35,506 nucleotides of DNA from an uncultured Bacteroides sp. (GTDB taxonomy: Bacteria > Bacteroidota > Bacteroidia > Bacteroidales > Bacteroidaceae), in the NCBI GenBank assembly GCA_947074295.1, contig CAMTPC010000023.1, positions 1 through 35,506 on the forward strand, written 5' to 3'. Made by a program: the position numbers and the translations under genes. The notes below the pieces were generated by a model that saw only the letters and a program-made list of their open reading frames with translations, was not told the DNA's origin and made no database searches. This document shows, in pieces, positions 1 to 7,770 of this stretch (its first letter is position 1; each line of letters opens with the position of its first letter).

Positions 1-9
1 GAAAAATGA

Positions 10-189
10 ATGATTTTAAAAATTAATTGTTTAGCGGTAAAGCCTCTAATGAGATTGGATCGTCAAATTACTAATCCTAAAACCGATGATGCGAATAGTG
101 GTTTCCGTGATTGTCGCGTATGGCATGGAGGTGAAATGTTTGAGGAGTGTGTTCCTCGCAGTCGTGGAAACAACCTTTGTTTTTATTAG
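10..189 (+). CDS. Short unrecognised ORF or 3' remnant of a gene
   Basis: An open frame runs from an ATG at 10 to a TAG at 187-189 and would give 59 residues ending in LCFY. The same frame is closed by a TGA just before the ATG, so either this is a small gene or it is the shifted tail of a gene that begins before the window. I recognise no domain. The composition (several Arg and Cys, no hydrophobic segment) does not suggest a membrane or secreted protein. It may not be expressed. Confidence 0.25.
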   Translation: MILKINCLAVKPLMRLDRQITNPKTDDANSGFRDCRVWHGGEMFEECVPRSRGNNLCFY

Positions 190-248
190 AATGAAATAAA
201 TATTAGTTAAAAATATGTCAATAATGATTATAGATAGTTGGGATGAAG

Positions 249-256
249 TATCTTTG
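249..256 (+). promoter_or_regulatory. Bacteroides-type -7 box upstream of the zincin gene
   Basis: The octamer TATCTTTG matches the Bacteroides -7 consensus TAnnTTTG exactly. No convincing TTTG -33 element lies 19-21 bases upstream, so the site is only half supported. It would start a transcript near 263 with a leader of about 67 bases before the ATG at 330. Confidence 0.4.
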
Positions 257-329
257 TGTTAAAAATATGTTGTTTCGTTTCTGAAGTGATATTGACAACC
301 ATTTATAATAATCATCTAATATTAGCACA

Positions 330-863
330 ATGAAAGAAAAAGCAGTGAATATCGAGAAAGTGAATTTGTTTTCTATACCATTCATTCTATTATTTATACC
401 TCTTAGTTTAGTGGCTTTTAAAATGTGTCATGGGATAAATTTTAAAGAAACCTTCTATCAGAATCCATTACTATTGGTCTATATAGTGATATCATTGCCT
501 ATACTTATCGTTTTACATGAATTGATACATGGGCTTTTCTTTGGATTGTATTCTAAAAGCCGTTTTAAGAAGATTTCTTTTGGGGTGATGTGGAAGCACC
601 TTGCGCCATATTGTCATTGCAAAGAAGCTATAAAGGCTAAGCATTATGCTATTGTTTTATTGATGCCATCTATACTATTAGGTTTTCTCCCTTTTGTTAT
701 GGGATTTATGACGGGGAGTTTCTTTGCTGTCTTTATAGGGGCCATAATGATTATGTGTGGGGCAGGAGATTATATCGGATTTTCATTGGTTTTAAAAGTT
801 CCGAGCGACACATTGGTTATAGATCATTCCAGCAAAGTGGGTTTCTATTATGGAGACGTTTAA
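330..863 (+). CDS. DUF3267-like integral membrane zincin (putative metalloprotease)
   Basis: The 177-residue protein is largely hydrophobic, with about four membrane segments (roughly residues 15-31, 47-62, 105-125 and 128-155). A zinc-metalloprotease motif HELIH lies at residues 63-67, at the end of the second segment. A GAGD motif near residue 144 sits where DUF3267 family proteins carry a conserved Gly/Asp motif that may supply a third metal ligand. Length and layout fit that family, whose members are predicted membrane peptidases without a well-defined substrate. A -7 promoter box lies about 75 bases upstream. The next gene starts 50 bases downstream on the same strand and could be co-transcribed, but nothing links their functions. 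Family assignment is from motif and topology; function is inferred. Confidence 0.75.
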   Translation: MKEKAVNIEKVNLFSIPFILLFIPLSLVAFKMCHGINFKETFYQNPLLLVYIVISLPILIVLHELIHGLFFGLYSKSRFKKISFGVMWKHLAPYCHCKEAIKAKHYAIVLLMPSILLGFLPFVMGFMTGSFFAVFIGAIMIMCGAGDYIGFSLVLKVPSDTLVIDHSSKVGFYYGDV

Positions 864-913
864 ATAATAATAATATATCTCAAAACACATAACGTTTAAC
901 AATCCAATCTCTT

Positions 914-2896
914 ATGAAAAATATTGTAACACTGTTTATATTTATCTTCTCGCTTCAAACCATGGCGGGAAAAGTAATCAAGAATCCAGAGATTGAGTTT
1001 TCTGCTTCCTGGATGACAATCACCGAAATTGAGCTGACGAAAGAGGCGACCATCGTTCGTGGTGCACTGTCTTATGGCTCAGCCATCATCAACAATACCA
1101 TACTCCAAGATCGCGACACGGGCAAGGAATACAAATTCCTGCGGGTGGAAGGCATCAAGGCTTATGAGCAGAACCAGGTTGATGGCACTACTTGTGCTAT
1201 CTATTTCGAACCGTTGGATAAAACTGTCAAGGAGTTCAACTACATCGAAGTCGACAACAACCCTATCGGCAACTATTACGGCATAAAGCTAAAGACAAAA
1301 GAAAAGGAAAAACCTGCTGTCACAGCATTACCTGCTTCGGTTAACGAGAATTGGAACTTCTCCAACGCCCGCTATAAATATCTTTGGCAACCAGGCAAGG
1401 CGCAGATAAACATTCATATTGCTAATATACCTAAAGAGTTGAGGAATATGGTGCCAAGCGTCACTTTGAGATATTCGGATCAGATTACTCGCAAGGAAGA
1501 GAACGTTCTTGCTACTATTGACGAGAATGACTGCATGACCTTTGATCTTGATCTCAGGCATCCGCAGTGGGTCTATACTTCACCAGTTCGCGATATATTT
1601 ATAATTCCGGGAGACACTCTCGATATTTACACTAGATTGGATTCATCTCTGGATCATCGCTCTCCTTGTCCAATGAAGTATGCGAGTAAGGGTGAATCTG
1701 CTGTTATCTCCCAGTTCGTGCCTGATTTCGTCAATAAATACAACATGCTGGAGATTGACTATAACACATTGGACAAGACGGTGGCAGAGGGCAAAGATGC
1801 TACTCAGCCAGTGCTTGAGCGTTGGGCCAATCAGGCGAATGAAATTATAGCGAATGAAGAACTTCGTCAGGCTCTTATCCATTCTCCTTTGAGTACATTC
1901 GGAAAGGACATTGCGATGATGTCAACAGTGGCAAGCAAGTGTATTGAAATTGAAGATTTAATTAGCAGATATGAACGTACTGCCTATACTTTCTCTACGC
2001 TTGAAGATGGCAGTTACAGGAGAGACGAGAATCCGAACTATGTGCCTCTGGATTTTGATAAGATTTACGGCACGCTAATGAAAAATAGGGATCTTATCTA
2101 CAACAATCCTTTAGCACTTTGCGAATATAGCCAGTGGGTATTCATCAACCGCACGCTCTATAATCCATTGTTAGTATATTATTATGAAGAATCCTTTGAC
2201 GAACAAGGCAATCCAATGGGCATGAACCGGGTAAACAGATATGGTATGGAAGGAACCTTCATGAATGATATTAGCCTTTCGCAGTCCGCAATTTTTCAGA
2301 TAGAAGAATCCCTCAAGAATATAAAAGTAGGTGTGGTAGATGAGTATAAGGAAGCACATCATGAATGGATGGCAAACTATATCGGGGGATGTCTTTCTGA
2401 GATTCAGAATCCTTGTGTGGCACAATCAGTCGTTCAAGAATATCGCAAGCATGTCAAGGCCACCGAGACAGGCAACGTCGAGGATGAGAACAAATGGAAT
2501 GAAAAGCAGAACGCACTATGGAAGAAGATAACTGAACCATACAAGGGCAATACACTTTTCCTCGATTTCTGGAGCATGGGCTGCGGTCCTTGTCGTGCAG
2601 GCATGATCGCGCAGAAAAGACTGGTGGAAGCGATGAAGGATGAGCCTTGCAGATTTCTCTATATCTGCAATATCCATGAGAAAGATAAGGCAGAGAAATG
2701 GATGAACGAAAACGAGATCAAGGGCGAGCATGTCTATATCGAACCAGAAGAATGGAGTCAATTGGAAGCGATGATCAACTTCCGTGGCATTCCACGCGGC
2801 GTACTCGTTGACAAGAATGGCAAGATGATTGAAAGCAATTTCCATATCGGTTCATTTAATGATGATCAATTGAAGGAACTAATCAAGAAATTCTAA
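914..2896 (+). CDS. Secreted TlpA-like thioredoxin-fold protein
   Basis: The 660-residue protein begins with a signal peptide (hydrophobic residues 4-17, likely cleavage after QTMAG) and so acts outside the cytoplasm. The C-terminal part, about residues 525-660, is a thioredoxin fold. It carries a redox-active CGPC motif at 557-560 after the typical LFLDFWSMG strand, and a cis-proline region FRGIPRG near 630. The long N-terminal part (about 25-520) has a beta-rich start and then a helical stretch, as in many large Bacteroidetes TlpA/AhpC-TSA family proteins. These are thought to act in periplasmic disulphide reduction or isomerisation. It could help keep haem-binding cysteines reduced for the cytochromes encoded downstream, but a 387-base gap and a new promoter separate them, so that link is speculative. 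Confidence 0.8.
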   Translation: MKNIVTLFIFIFSLQTMAGKVIKNPEIEFSASWMTITEIELTKEATIVRGALSYGSAIINNTILQDRDTGKEYKFLRVEGIKAYEQNQVDGTTCAIYFEPLDKTVKEFNYIEVDNNPIGNYYGIKLKTKEKEKPAVTALPASVNENWNFSNARYKYLWQPGKAQINIHIANIPKELRNMVPSVTLRYSDQITRKEENVLATIDENDCMTFDLDLRHPQWVYTSPVRDIFIIPGDTLDIYTRLDSSLDHRSPCPMKYASKGESAVISQFVPDFVNKYNMLEIDYNTLDKTVAEGKDATQPVLERWANQANEIIANEELRQALIHSPLSTFGKDIAMMSTVASKCIEIEDLISRYERTAYTFSTLEDGSYRRDENPNYVPLDFDKIYGTLMKNRDLIYNNPLALCEYSQWVFINRTLYNPLLVYYYEESFDEQGNPMGMNRVNRYGMEGTFMNDISLSQSAIFQIEESLKNIKVGVVDEYKEAHHEWMANYIGGCLSEIQNPCVAQSVVQEYRKHVKATETGNVEDENKWNEKQNALWKKITEPYKGNTLFLDFWSMGCGPCRAGMIAQKRLVEAMKDEPCRFLYICNIHEKDKAEKWMNENEIKGEHVYIEPEEWSQLEAMINFRGIPRGVLVDKNGKMIESNFHIGSFNDDQLKELIKKF

Positions 2897-3283
2897 TTAC
2901 TCCGATATGATTTTCGATGAGGCAATCCTATCGGTAGATTTCACTTGGTCTTATGAAGGCCTCTTTCCTAACCGCACCTTTGACTGATATGCGTCCAAAG
3001 TGTTGGTCCATTTTTCAGTTGGTGCCTCCATGTTTTTTGCTTAAACCCACATTTTCACTACTAGACTATCTCACTTCCTTCCCCCATTGAAATGTAAGCT
3101 GTATTTATAGTTAACAACACTTAAATATGGCGGAATATCCTAGTTATATATCCCATATCTCTATGCATTGAGGATATATTTTATGTTATATAACACGGTT
3201 AACAGTTATTCACATGCTTAGGTTTTCAGTATTTGGAATTTAATTCTAAGTTTGATCAAAGAAGTTGAAACATTATTCCATAT
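2897..3283. other. 387-base intergenic region
   Basis: No gene is recognised here. The first 150 bases contain a short open frame starting at an ATG near 2907 (about 26 codons) with no recognisable family. The right half is AT-rich and holds the candidate promoter of the IclR gene. No convincing intrinsic terminator follows the thioredoxin gene: a 6-base CCGATA/TATCGG inverted repeat at 2903-2935 has a long loop and no T run. Confidence 0.5.
3223..3254 (+). promoter_or_regulatory. Candidate promoter for the IclR gene and the haem/LsrF gene run
   Basis: TAAGTTTG at 3247-3254 matches the Bacteroides -7 consensus TAnnTTTG exactly. TTTT at 3223-3226, 20 bases upstream, is a three-of-four match to the -33 TTTG. 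Transcription would start near 3261, about 23 bases before the first ATG of the regulator. As IclR proteins usually control adjacent catabolic genes and often themselves, an operator probably lies here; no clear palindrome was identified. Confidence 0.4.
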
Positions 3284-4081
3284 ATGGAAAAAGGCGCGAA
3301 TAACATGAAAAATGATGAAAGCTATAAGGTCCCTAATTTAGAGAAAGGCATTGCCGTTCTCGAATATTTATCACTATATAATATAGGGAGATCGCTGCAA
3401 GAAATAAAGAATGAATTAGATATTTCACAGACAACAGCCTATCGTATTTTGAACACATTGGTGCGACTTGGCTATCTTATTTATAATGAAGACACCAAAT
3501 ATTACAGATTGTCTCGTAAGATGTTGTCATTAGGCTATAGAGCTATAAACGAACACAACCTTTTAGAAGTAGTATTACCCCATCTTCGGAACCTGCGTGA
3601 TATAGTAAAAGAGACTGTATGTTTTGGAGTTTTAGGTGATGAAAAAGGAATTTTTATAGAACAAGCACAAGGGAATCATACTTTCCGTTTTATTCTATCA
3701 CCCGGCAAACCATTTGAACTTCATTGCTCAGCACCTGGCAAAGCGATAATGGCTTATCTATCCGAGAATGTGCGCGATTATTATCTCTCTCAGATGAAGT
3801 TTGAGCGTTATAATTCACGAACGATCATAGATCAAAAGGCCTATTTGGAGGAATTGGAAAAAGTGAAGGAAAAAGGGTATGCTATGGATAATGAAGAGGA
3901 GCTAACCGGGGTAGTATGTATAGGTGCTCCGATTTTTAACTATACGAATTATCCTTGTGGAGCAATTTGGATATCAGGGCCTAAAGATAGATTGTCAAAA
4001 GCTATTATTAGCTCTTATGCACAGTCGATAATGAACACTGCACGAATAATTTCTGAAGAATTGGGATATAGTTTCAATTGA
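3284..4081 (+). CDS. IclR-family transcriptional regulator
   Basis: The 265-residue protein has an N-terminal winged helix-turn-helix (about residues 18-78: LEKGIAVLEYL, then SLQEIKNELDISQTTAYRIL, then the wing). A C-terminal IclR effector-binding domain (about 90-258) follows, with the family pattern SPGKPFELHCSAPGKAIMAY and the late GVVCIGAPIF strand. Family members sense small molecules, often aromatic acids or sugar-derived metabolites, and control neighbouring catabolic operons. The stop is only 21 bases before the next gene, so it is probably the first gene of the haem/LsrF run and its ligand is likely a metabolite of that pathway. A second ATG at 3305, preceded by an AAAAAGG stretch, is a possible alternative start that would give 258 residues. 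Confidence 0.9.
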   Translation: MEKGANNMKNDESYKVPNLEKGIAVLEYLSLYNIGRSLQEIKNELDISQTTAYRILNTLVRLGYLIYNEDTKYYRLSRKMLSLGYRAINEHNLLEVVLPHLRNLRDIVKETVCFGVLGDEKGIFIEQAQGNHTFRFILSPGKPFELHCSAPGKAIMAYLSENVRDYYLSQMKFERYNSRTIIDQKAYLEELEKVKEKGYAMDNEEELTGVVCIGAPIFNYTNYPCGAIWISGPKDRLSKAIISSYAQSIMNTARIISEELGYSFN

Positions 4082-4102
4082 TTACATAAAACAACTCTTA
4101 CT

Positions 4103-5875
4103 TTGAAAACACTGAAAAACAATTTAGGAATCCTGATAGTAATCTCTCTTATCATTCATAGTATTTCTGTAAAAGCAGGTAATCCGCCTTTTTTCCCTAC
4201 AGATATAACTTTGGGTATGGAGGGAGAAATAATAATGACAGAAAAAGGCACGAAGCGTATCAATATACTTTCTTCGGATGGGAGCGAACAACTTCGGTCG
4301 TATTCTTTAGATGACTCACCGACTGGCATTCTTATAGCTGGAGATAAAGCCTATGTCACGGCAAATAATACTACTGGATATTTGCAGGGTGTATCATTGA
4401 CTACTGGCGAGAATCTCGGAACAACATTAACCGGTTCAGGGGCTTGTTCTCCTATTTTTGGCCCAGATAACAAGTATATATATGTTTGTAATCAGTTCCA
4501 GAATACGATTTCGGAAATAGATCCAGTTACTTTTAGTGTAAAGCGTACTGCCAAGGTATTGCGTGAACCTAAATCAGCAGTATTTAGCAGTGATGGGGAA
4601 TATCTTTTTGTGGCTAATTTCTTACCGGCCCAACGCGCCGATGTAGATCATGTTACATCATGTGTCTCTGTTATACGAATGCGCGATTTTACTAAGGTTA
4701 AGGATATCGAACTTGCTAATGGGAGCAATGCCCTAAGGGGAATATGTATAACTCCTGATGGCAAATATATTTATGTTTCACATAATCTGGGACGTTTCAC
4801 TGTACCCACCTCGCAACTGCAGCAGGGATGGATGAACACTAGTGCTTTCAGCATAATAGATGTCCCTCGGCAAGAATACCTTGGAACCATTGTTGTGGAT
4901 GAGCCTGAACGCGGTGCTGCCGGAATTTGGGATATCGTATGCAATGACGAGTCAATCTTTATTACACATTCAGGAACGCATGAAGTCAGTGTGATTGATC
5001 ATCAGGCAATGCTATCAAAATTTCTAAATCACCCCGATAAATCAAGGTTGGATTATGATCTGAGGTTTCTTTATGGTTTACGCAAATTCATTCCTCTTGA
5101 AGGAAACGGACCTCGAAAAATGGTCTTGGACAAGAATAAACTCTATATACCGACTTATTTTCAAGATAATCTAAACATTGTCGATATAGACACTCACAAT
5201 ATAGCTTCGATCAATCTAAATCCTGACCGGGTAGAGAGTGTCGAGAATAAGGGTGAACGCTTCTTTAATGATGCTTCTAAATGCTTCCAGCAATGGCAGA
5301 GCTGCAATGGATGCCATCCAGGAGATGGACGTACAGATGGGATGAACTGGGATTTGATGAATGATGGTGTTGGTAATCCCAAAAACTGTAAAAGCCTCCT
5401 TTTTAGTCATTTTACCCCTCCCAATATGATTACGGGTATCAGGAAATCGGCCGAACTTGCTGTCAGAGCCGGTTTTAAATATATACAGTTCTTTGATATA
5501 TCTGAGGAAGATGCTTTATGTGTTGATGCCTATTTACAAGCGCTCCAACCTATACCAAGTCCATATCTGGTTAATGGAGAGTTGTCAGAGTTGGCAAAAG
5601 AAGGGAGAAAAGTCTTTGATAAGTTTAATTGCGGAGAATGTCATGGCGGCGTTTATTTTACAGATCTGAAGATGTATCGCATTGGCGAAGATATAGAGTT
5701 TGAAAAAGGGTGGGATACTCCTACACTACGCGAGGTGTGGCGCACTGCACCGTATTTGTTTGACGGACGTGCCGCTACGATGAAAGATGTTTTTCAGATA
5801 CATAAGCATGGTATTGATAGGAAAATATCTCAAAAAGAAATTGATGCTCTCACCGAGTATGTAAACTCATTATAA
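4103..5875 (+). CDS. Beta-propeller / di-haem cytochrome c peroxidase-like protein
   Basis: The 590-residue exported protein starts with TTG, followed at once by a good signal peptide (hydrophobic residues 8-22, cleavage near VKA-G). Residues about 30-370 form a YVTN-type beta-propeller, with repeats such as FGPDNKYIYVCN, FSSDGEYLFVAN and ITPDGKYIYVSH. Residues about 380-590 resemble the di-haem cytochrome c peroxidase/MauG group, with haem-binding CNGCH at 401-405 and CGECH at 510-514 and the late TPTLREVWRTAPYLFDGRA stretch. It should bind two covalent haems c in the periplasm and either pass electrons or oxidise a substrate. Peroxidase activity itself is not established. It starts 21 bases after the IclR gene, and a CcsBA cytochrome assembly gene lies downstream in the same run. 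Confidence 0.85.
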   Translation: MKTLKNNLGILIVISLIIHSISVKAGNPPFFPTDITLGMEGEIIMTEKGTKRINILSSDGSEQLRSYSLDDSPTGILIAGDKAYVTANNTTGYLQGVSLTTGENLGTTLTGSGACSPIFGPDNKYIYVCNQFQNTISEIDPVTFSVKRTAKVLREPKSAVFSSDGEYLFVANFLPAQRADVDHVTSCVSVIRMRDFTKVKDIELANGSNALRGICITPDGKYIYVSHNLGRFTVPTSQLQQGWMNTSAFSIIDVPRQEYLGTIVVDEPERGAAGIWDIVCNDESIFITHSGTHEVSVIDHQAMLSKFLNHPDKSRLDYDLRFLYGLRKFIPLEGNGPRKMVLDKNKLYIPTYFQDNLNIVDIDTHNIASINLNPDRVESVENKGERFFNDASKCFQQWQSCNGCHPGDGRTDGMNWDLMNDGVGNPKNCKSLLFSHFTPPNMITGIRKSAELAVRAGFKYIQFFDISEEDALCVDAYLQALQPIPSPYLVNGELSELAKEGRKVFDKFNCGECHGGVYFTDLKMYRIGEDIEFEKGWDTPTLREVWRTAPYLFDGRAATMKDVFQIHKHGIDRKISQKEIDALTEYVNSL

Positions 5876-5894
5876 CCAATCATACAATAAGCAA

Positions 5895-7001
5895 ATGAAC
5901 TATTGCGAGAAAATAAAATATCACATTTATTTTACGAAACAGGAAGAATTTGAGCTCATGGCAGCTAAGTTATTGGCTCGGTTGCCTAAAGATGAATCTA
6001 TACTAAGATTGATTTTCTTTGGTAATCCGTCAGATAATGAGGTGTATATAGACCGGAGCGAGAAATTAAGCAAGAGAATTCAAGAGATATTTCCCTGCTC
6101 TCAGCCTGTGGTGAGCTATGTATCACAACCCACATTAAATAATGGTTTAACCTTAGAGGTGCACAGCTACAAGGCAGACGATACAGATAAAGTTTCTTAT
6201 CATGTTCATAATGGTTTTCCATATGTAATAGTAAATAATGCAGCTGGCCGTTTTCTTTTTGCAGGTGGCTTTCATGGCAATATCTCGCTTTTCACTATCG
6301 AGCAGCAATCCGTAGAGGTCTTCCGACAAATCTGTGAGGTTTTGCACAAAGAGAGATTCCCTATCGAATCTATTATACGACAGTGGAACTATATTGAGCG
6401 GATAACAGATTTTGATGGATATGATCAGCATTATCAGATGTTCAATAATGTCCGGAGCAATTTCTACAGCCAAACCACATGGGACAATGGGTATCCTGCC
6501 GCTACGGGCATAGGTACCAATCTTGGTGGGGTTTTAGTCGATATAGATGCCGCTGTGTTTTGTCAGTCCGAATGTTTTGCGACGCCAATCGATAATACGC
6601 TTCAAGTAGCTGCCCATGCCTACTCATCAGAAGTTCTGGAAGTCGCTCAGGAGCAGAAGACAACCCCTAAGTTTGAGCGCGCCAAATCGATGACGTTTAA
6701 TGGGAAGAGTCTCATATATATATCTGGAACGGCTGCAATTAGGGGAGAAAAAAGCCTGAATGGTGTCGGCTTTAAGAGGCAGCTCCAAATCACAATGGAG
6801 AATATTTATGAATTAATTGCTGACGCTGAGCTTAAAATGTTGCGCGTATACCTGAAGGATAAAACTGATTATGACGAAGCGAAAACGCTGTTAGAAACTT
6901 ATAAATTGAATATTCCGATTTCATATATGGTTGCAGATGTCTGCAGAGATGAATTATTGATTGAGATAGAAGGAATTGCTATGCAAGGAATAAAAGGATA
7001 A
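5895..7001 (+). CDS. RidA/chorismatase-like (FkbO/Hyg5-like) protein
   Basis: The 368-residue protein has no signal peptide and is predicted cytoplasmic. The C-terminal part (about 215-368) looks like a RidA/YjgF-type fold, with FERAKSMTFNGKSLIYISGT followed by an AAIRGE segment and a helix (QLQITMENIYELI). The middle carries YPAATGIGTNLGG. This order, a divergent N-terminal RidA-like half then the GIGT segment and a second RidA-like half with ISGTA, is what I recall for chorismatases (FkbO, Hyg5, XanB2). Those enzymes hydrolyse the enolpyruvyl ether of chorismate. Similarity is at motif level only, and chorismate need not be the substrate: an enamine, enol or related hydrolysis is equally possible. 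It sits 19 bases after the cytochrome gene and 20 bases before the cupin gene, so it belongs to the same transcription unit. Confidence 0.55.
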   Translation: MNYCEKIKYHIYFTKQEEFELMAAKLLARLPKDESILRLIFFGNPSDNEVYIDRSEKLSKRIQEIFPCSQPVVSYVSQPTLNNGLTLEVHSYKADDTDKVSYHVHNGFPYVIVNNAAGRFLFAGGFHGNISLFTIEQQSVEVFRQICEVLHKERFPIESIIRQWNYIERITDFDGYDQHYQMFNNVRSNFYSQTTWDNGYPAATGIGTNLGGVLVDIDAAVFCQSECFATPIDNTLQVAAHAYSSEVLEVAQEQKTTPKFERAKSMTFNGKSLIYISGTAAIRGEKSLNGVGFKRQLQITMENIYELIADAELKMLRVYLKDKTDYDEAKTLLETYKLNIPISYMVADVCRDELLIEIEGIAMQGIKG

Positions 7002-7021
7002 ATTATTAATAGATATATATT

Positions 7022-7744
7022 ATGAAAAAGTGTATTACAAAAAACCTCGTTTTAGGTGTATTGTTTCTTTCAATCGTTAGTTGTGCAGGTAAGGCAGCAG
7101 AATCTTCAGACGTAAATTCTGGAAGTGGCAATTGTAATGGATCAAGTGAAATTAATTGTAAAAATAAAAAAGAAATGACTTACTCGAAAAAGTACACAAA
7201 CGCTGATTTTTATAAGAATGGTGAATTTCAACAAGACATCGCTTTGGATGCCATGAAAGATATGTTTAGTTTTTATGATGTACCTTTTACTGAGTTGATG
7301 GAAAAAGATATGTGGGTGACAGATTTCGGTCTTGGAGATTTTGAAAATGTTGGTATGGGCGGTATTTTCTGGGTGAATGATGCAGAACAGGGTTATTTTG
7401 CTCATGCGATATATCTTCTTCCCGGCCAAATGATTCCAGAGCATGCTCATGTAAAAACCGACTTTCCCGCGAAGCATGAAACATGGATGGTAAATAAAGG
7501 ATGGGCGTATAATTTCTCGGAAGTAGGTGAGGAATCGGCGAATATGCCAGCAATCCCAGCCTCTCATGGAGCGGTTAAAAGTAAAAATTTCGTTGTCCAG
7601 AAAGTTGGCGAGGTGCTTCCTTTGAAAGAGATCGGTACATATCACTTCCTTATGGCTGGTCCCGAAGGAGCGATCGTGGATGAATGGGCTACTTATCATG
7701 ATAATGGTGGCTTGCGATTCACCAATACGAGTGCAGCATTATAA
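7022..7744 (+). CDS. Cupin lipoprotein, resembling D-lyxose/D-mannose-type sugar isomerases
   Basis: The 240-residue protein has a lipoprotein signal with lipobox SIVSC (lipidated Cys21). A low-complexity Ser/Asn/Gly linker runs to about residue 48, so it is anchored outside the cytoplasmic membrane. The rest is a cupin fold. The likely metal ligands are His141 and His143 (PEHAHV), Glu153 (KHETW) and His208 (GTYHFL), the His-x-His...Glu...His arrangement of metal cupins. The KxE spacing and the closing WATYHDNGGLRFTN segment remind me of the D-lyxose/D-mannose ketol-isomerase family, which interconverts aldose and ketose with a divalent metal. An exported member would be unusual. The family call is from memory of motifs. 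It lies inside the haem run, directly before the giant SUMF1 protein. Confidence 0.55.
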   Translation: MKKCITKNLVLGVLFLSIVSCAGKAAESSDVNSGSGNCNGSSEINCKNKKEMTYSKKYTNADFYKNGEFQQDIALDAMKDMFSFYDVPFTELMEKDMWVTDFGLGDFENVGMGGIFWVNDAEQGYFAHAIYLLPGQMIPEHAHVKTDFPAKHETWMVNKGWAYNFSEVGEESANMPAIPASHGAVKSKNFVVQKVGEVLPLKEIGTYHFLMAGPEGAIVDEWATYHDNGGLRFTNTSAAL

Positions 7745-7770
7745 TTGTGGTTAATCTAATTTTTAATGCG

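Noticed and set aside
2903..2935. CCGATA/TATCGG inverted repeat as a terminator after the thioredoxin gene
   Set aside because: Stem of only 6 bp, loop of 21 bases and no T tract.
7142..7699. Minus-strand open frame of 185 codons across the cupin gene
   Set aside because: The plus-strand cupin has a lipobox and a full metal site; the reverse frame has no domain and covers the same bases.
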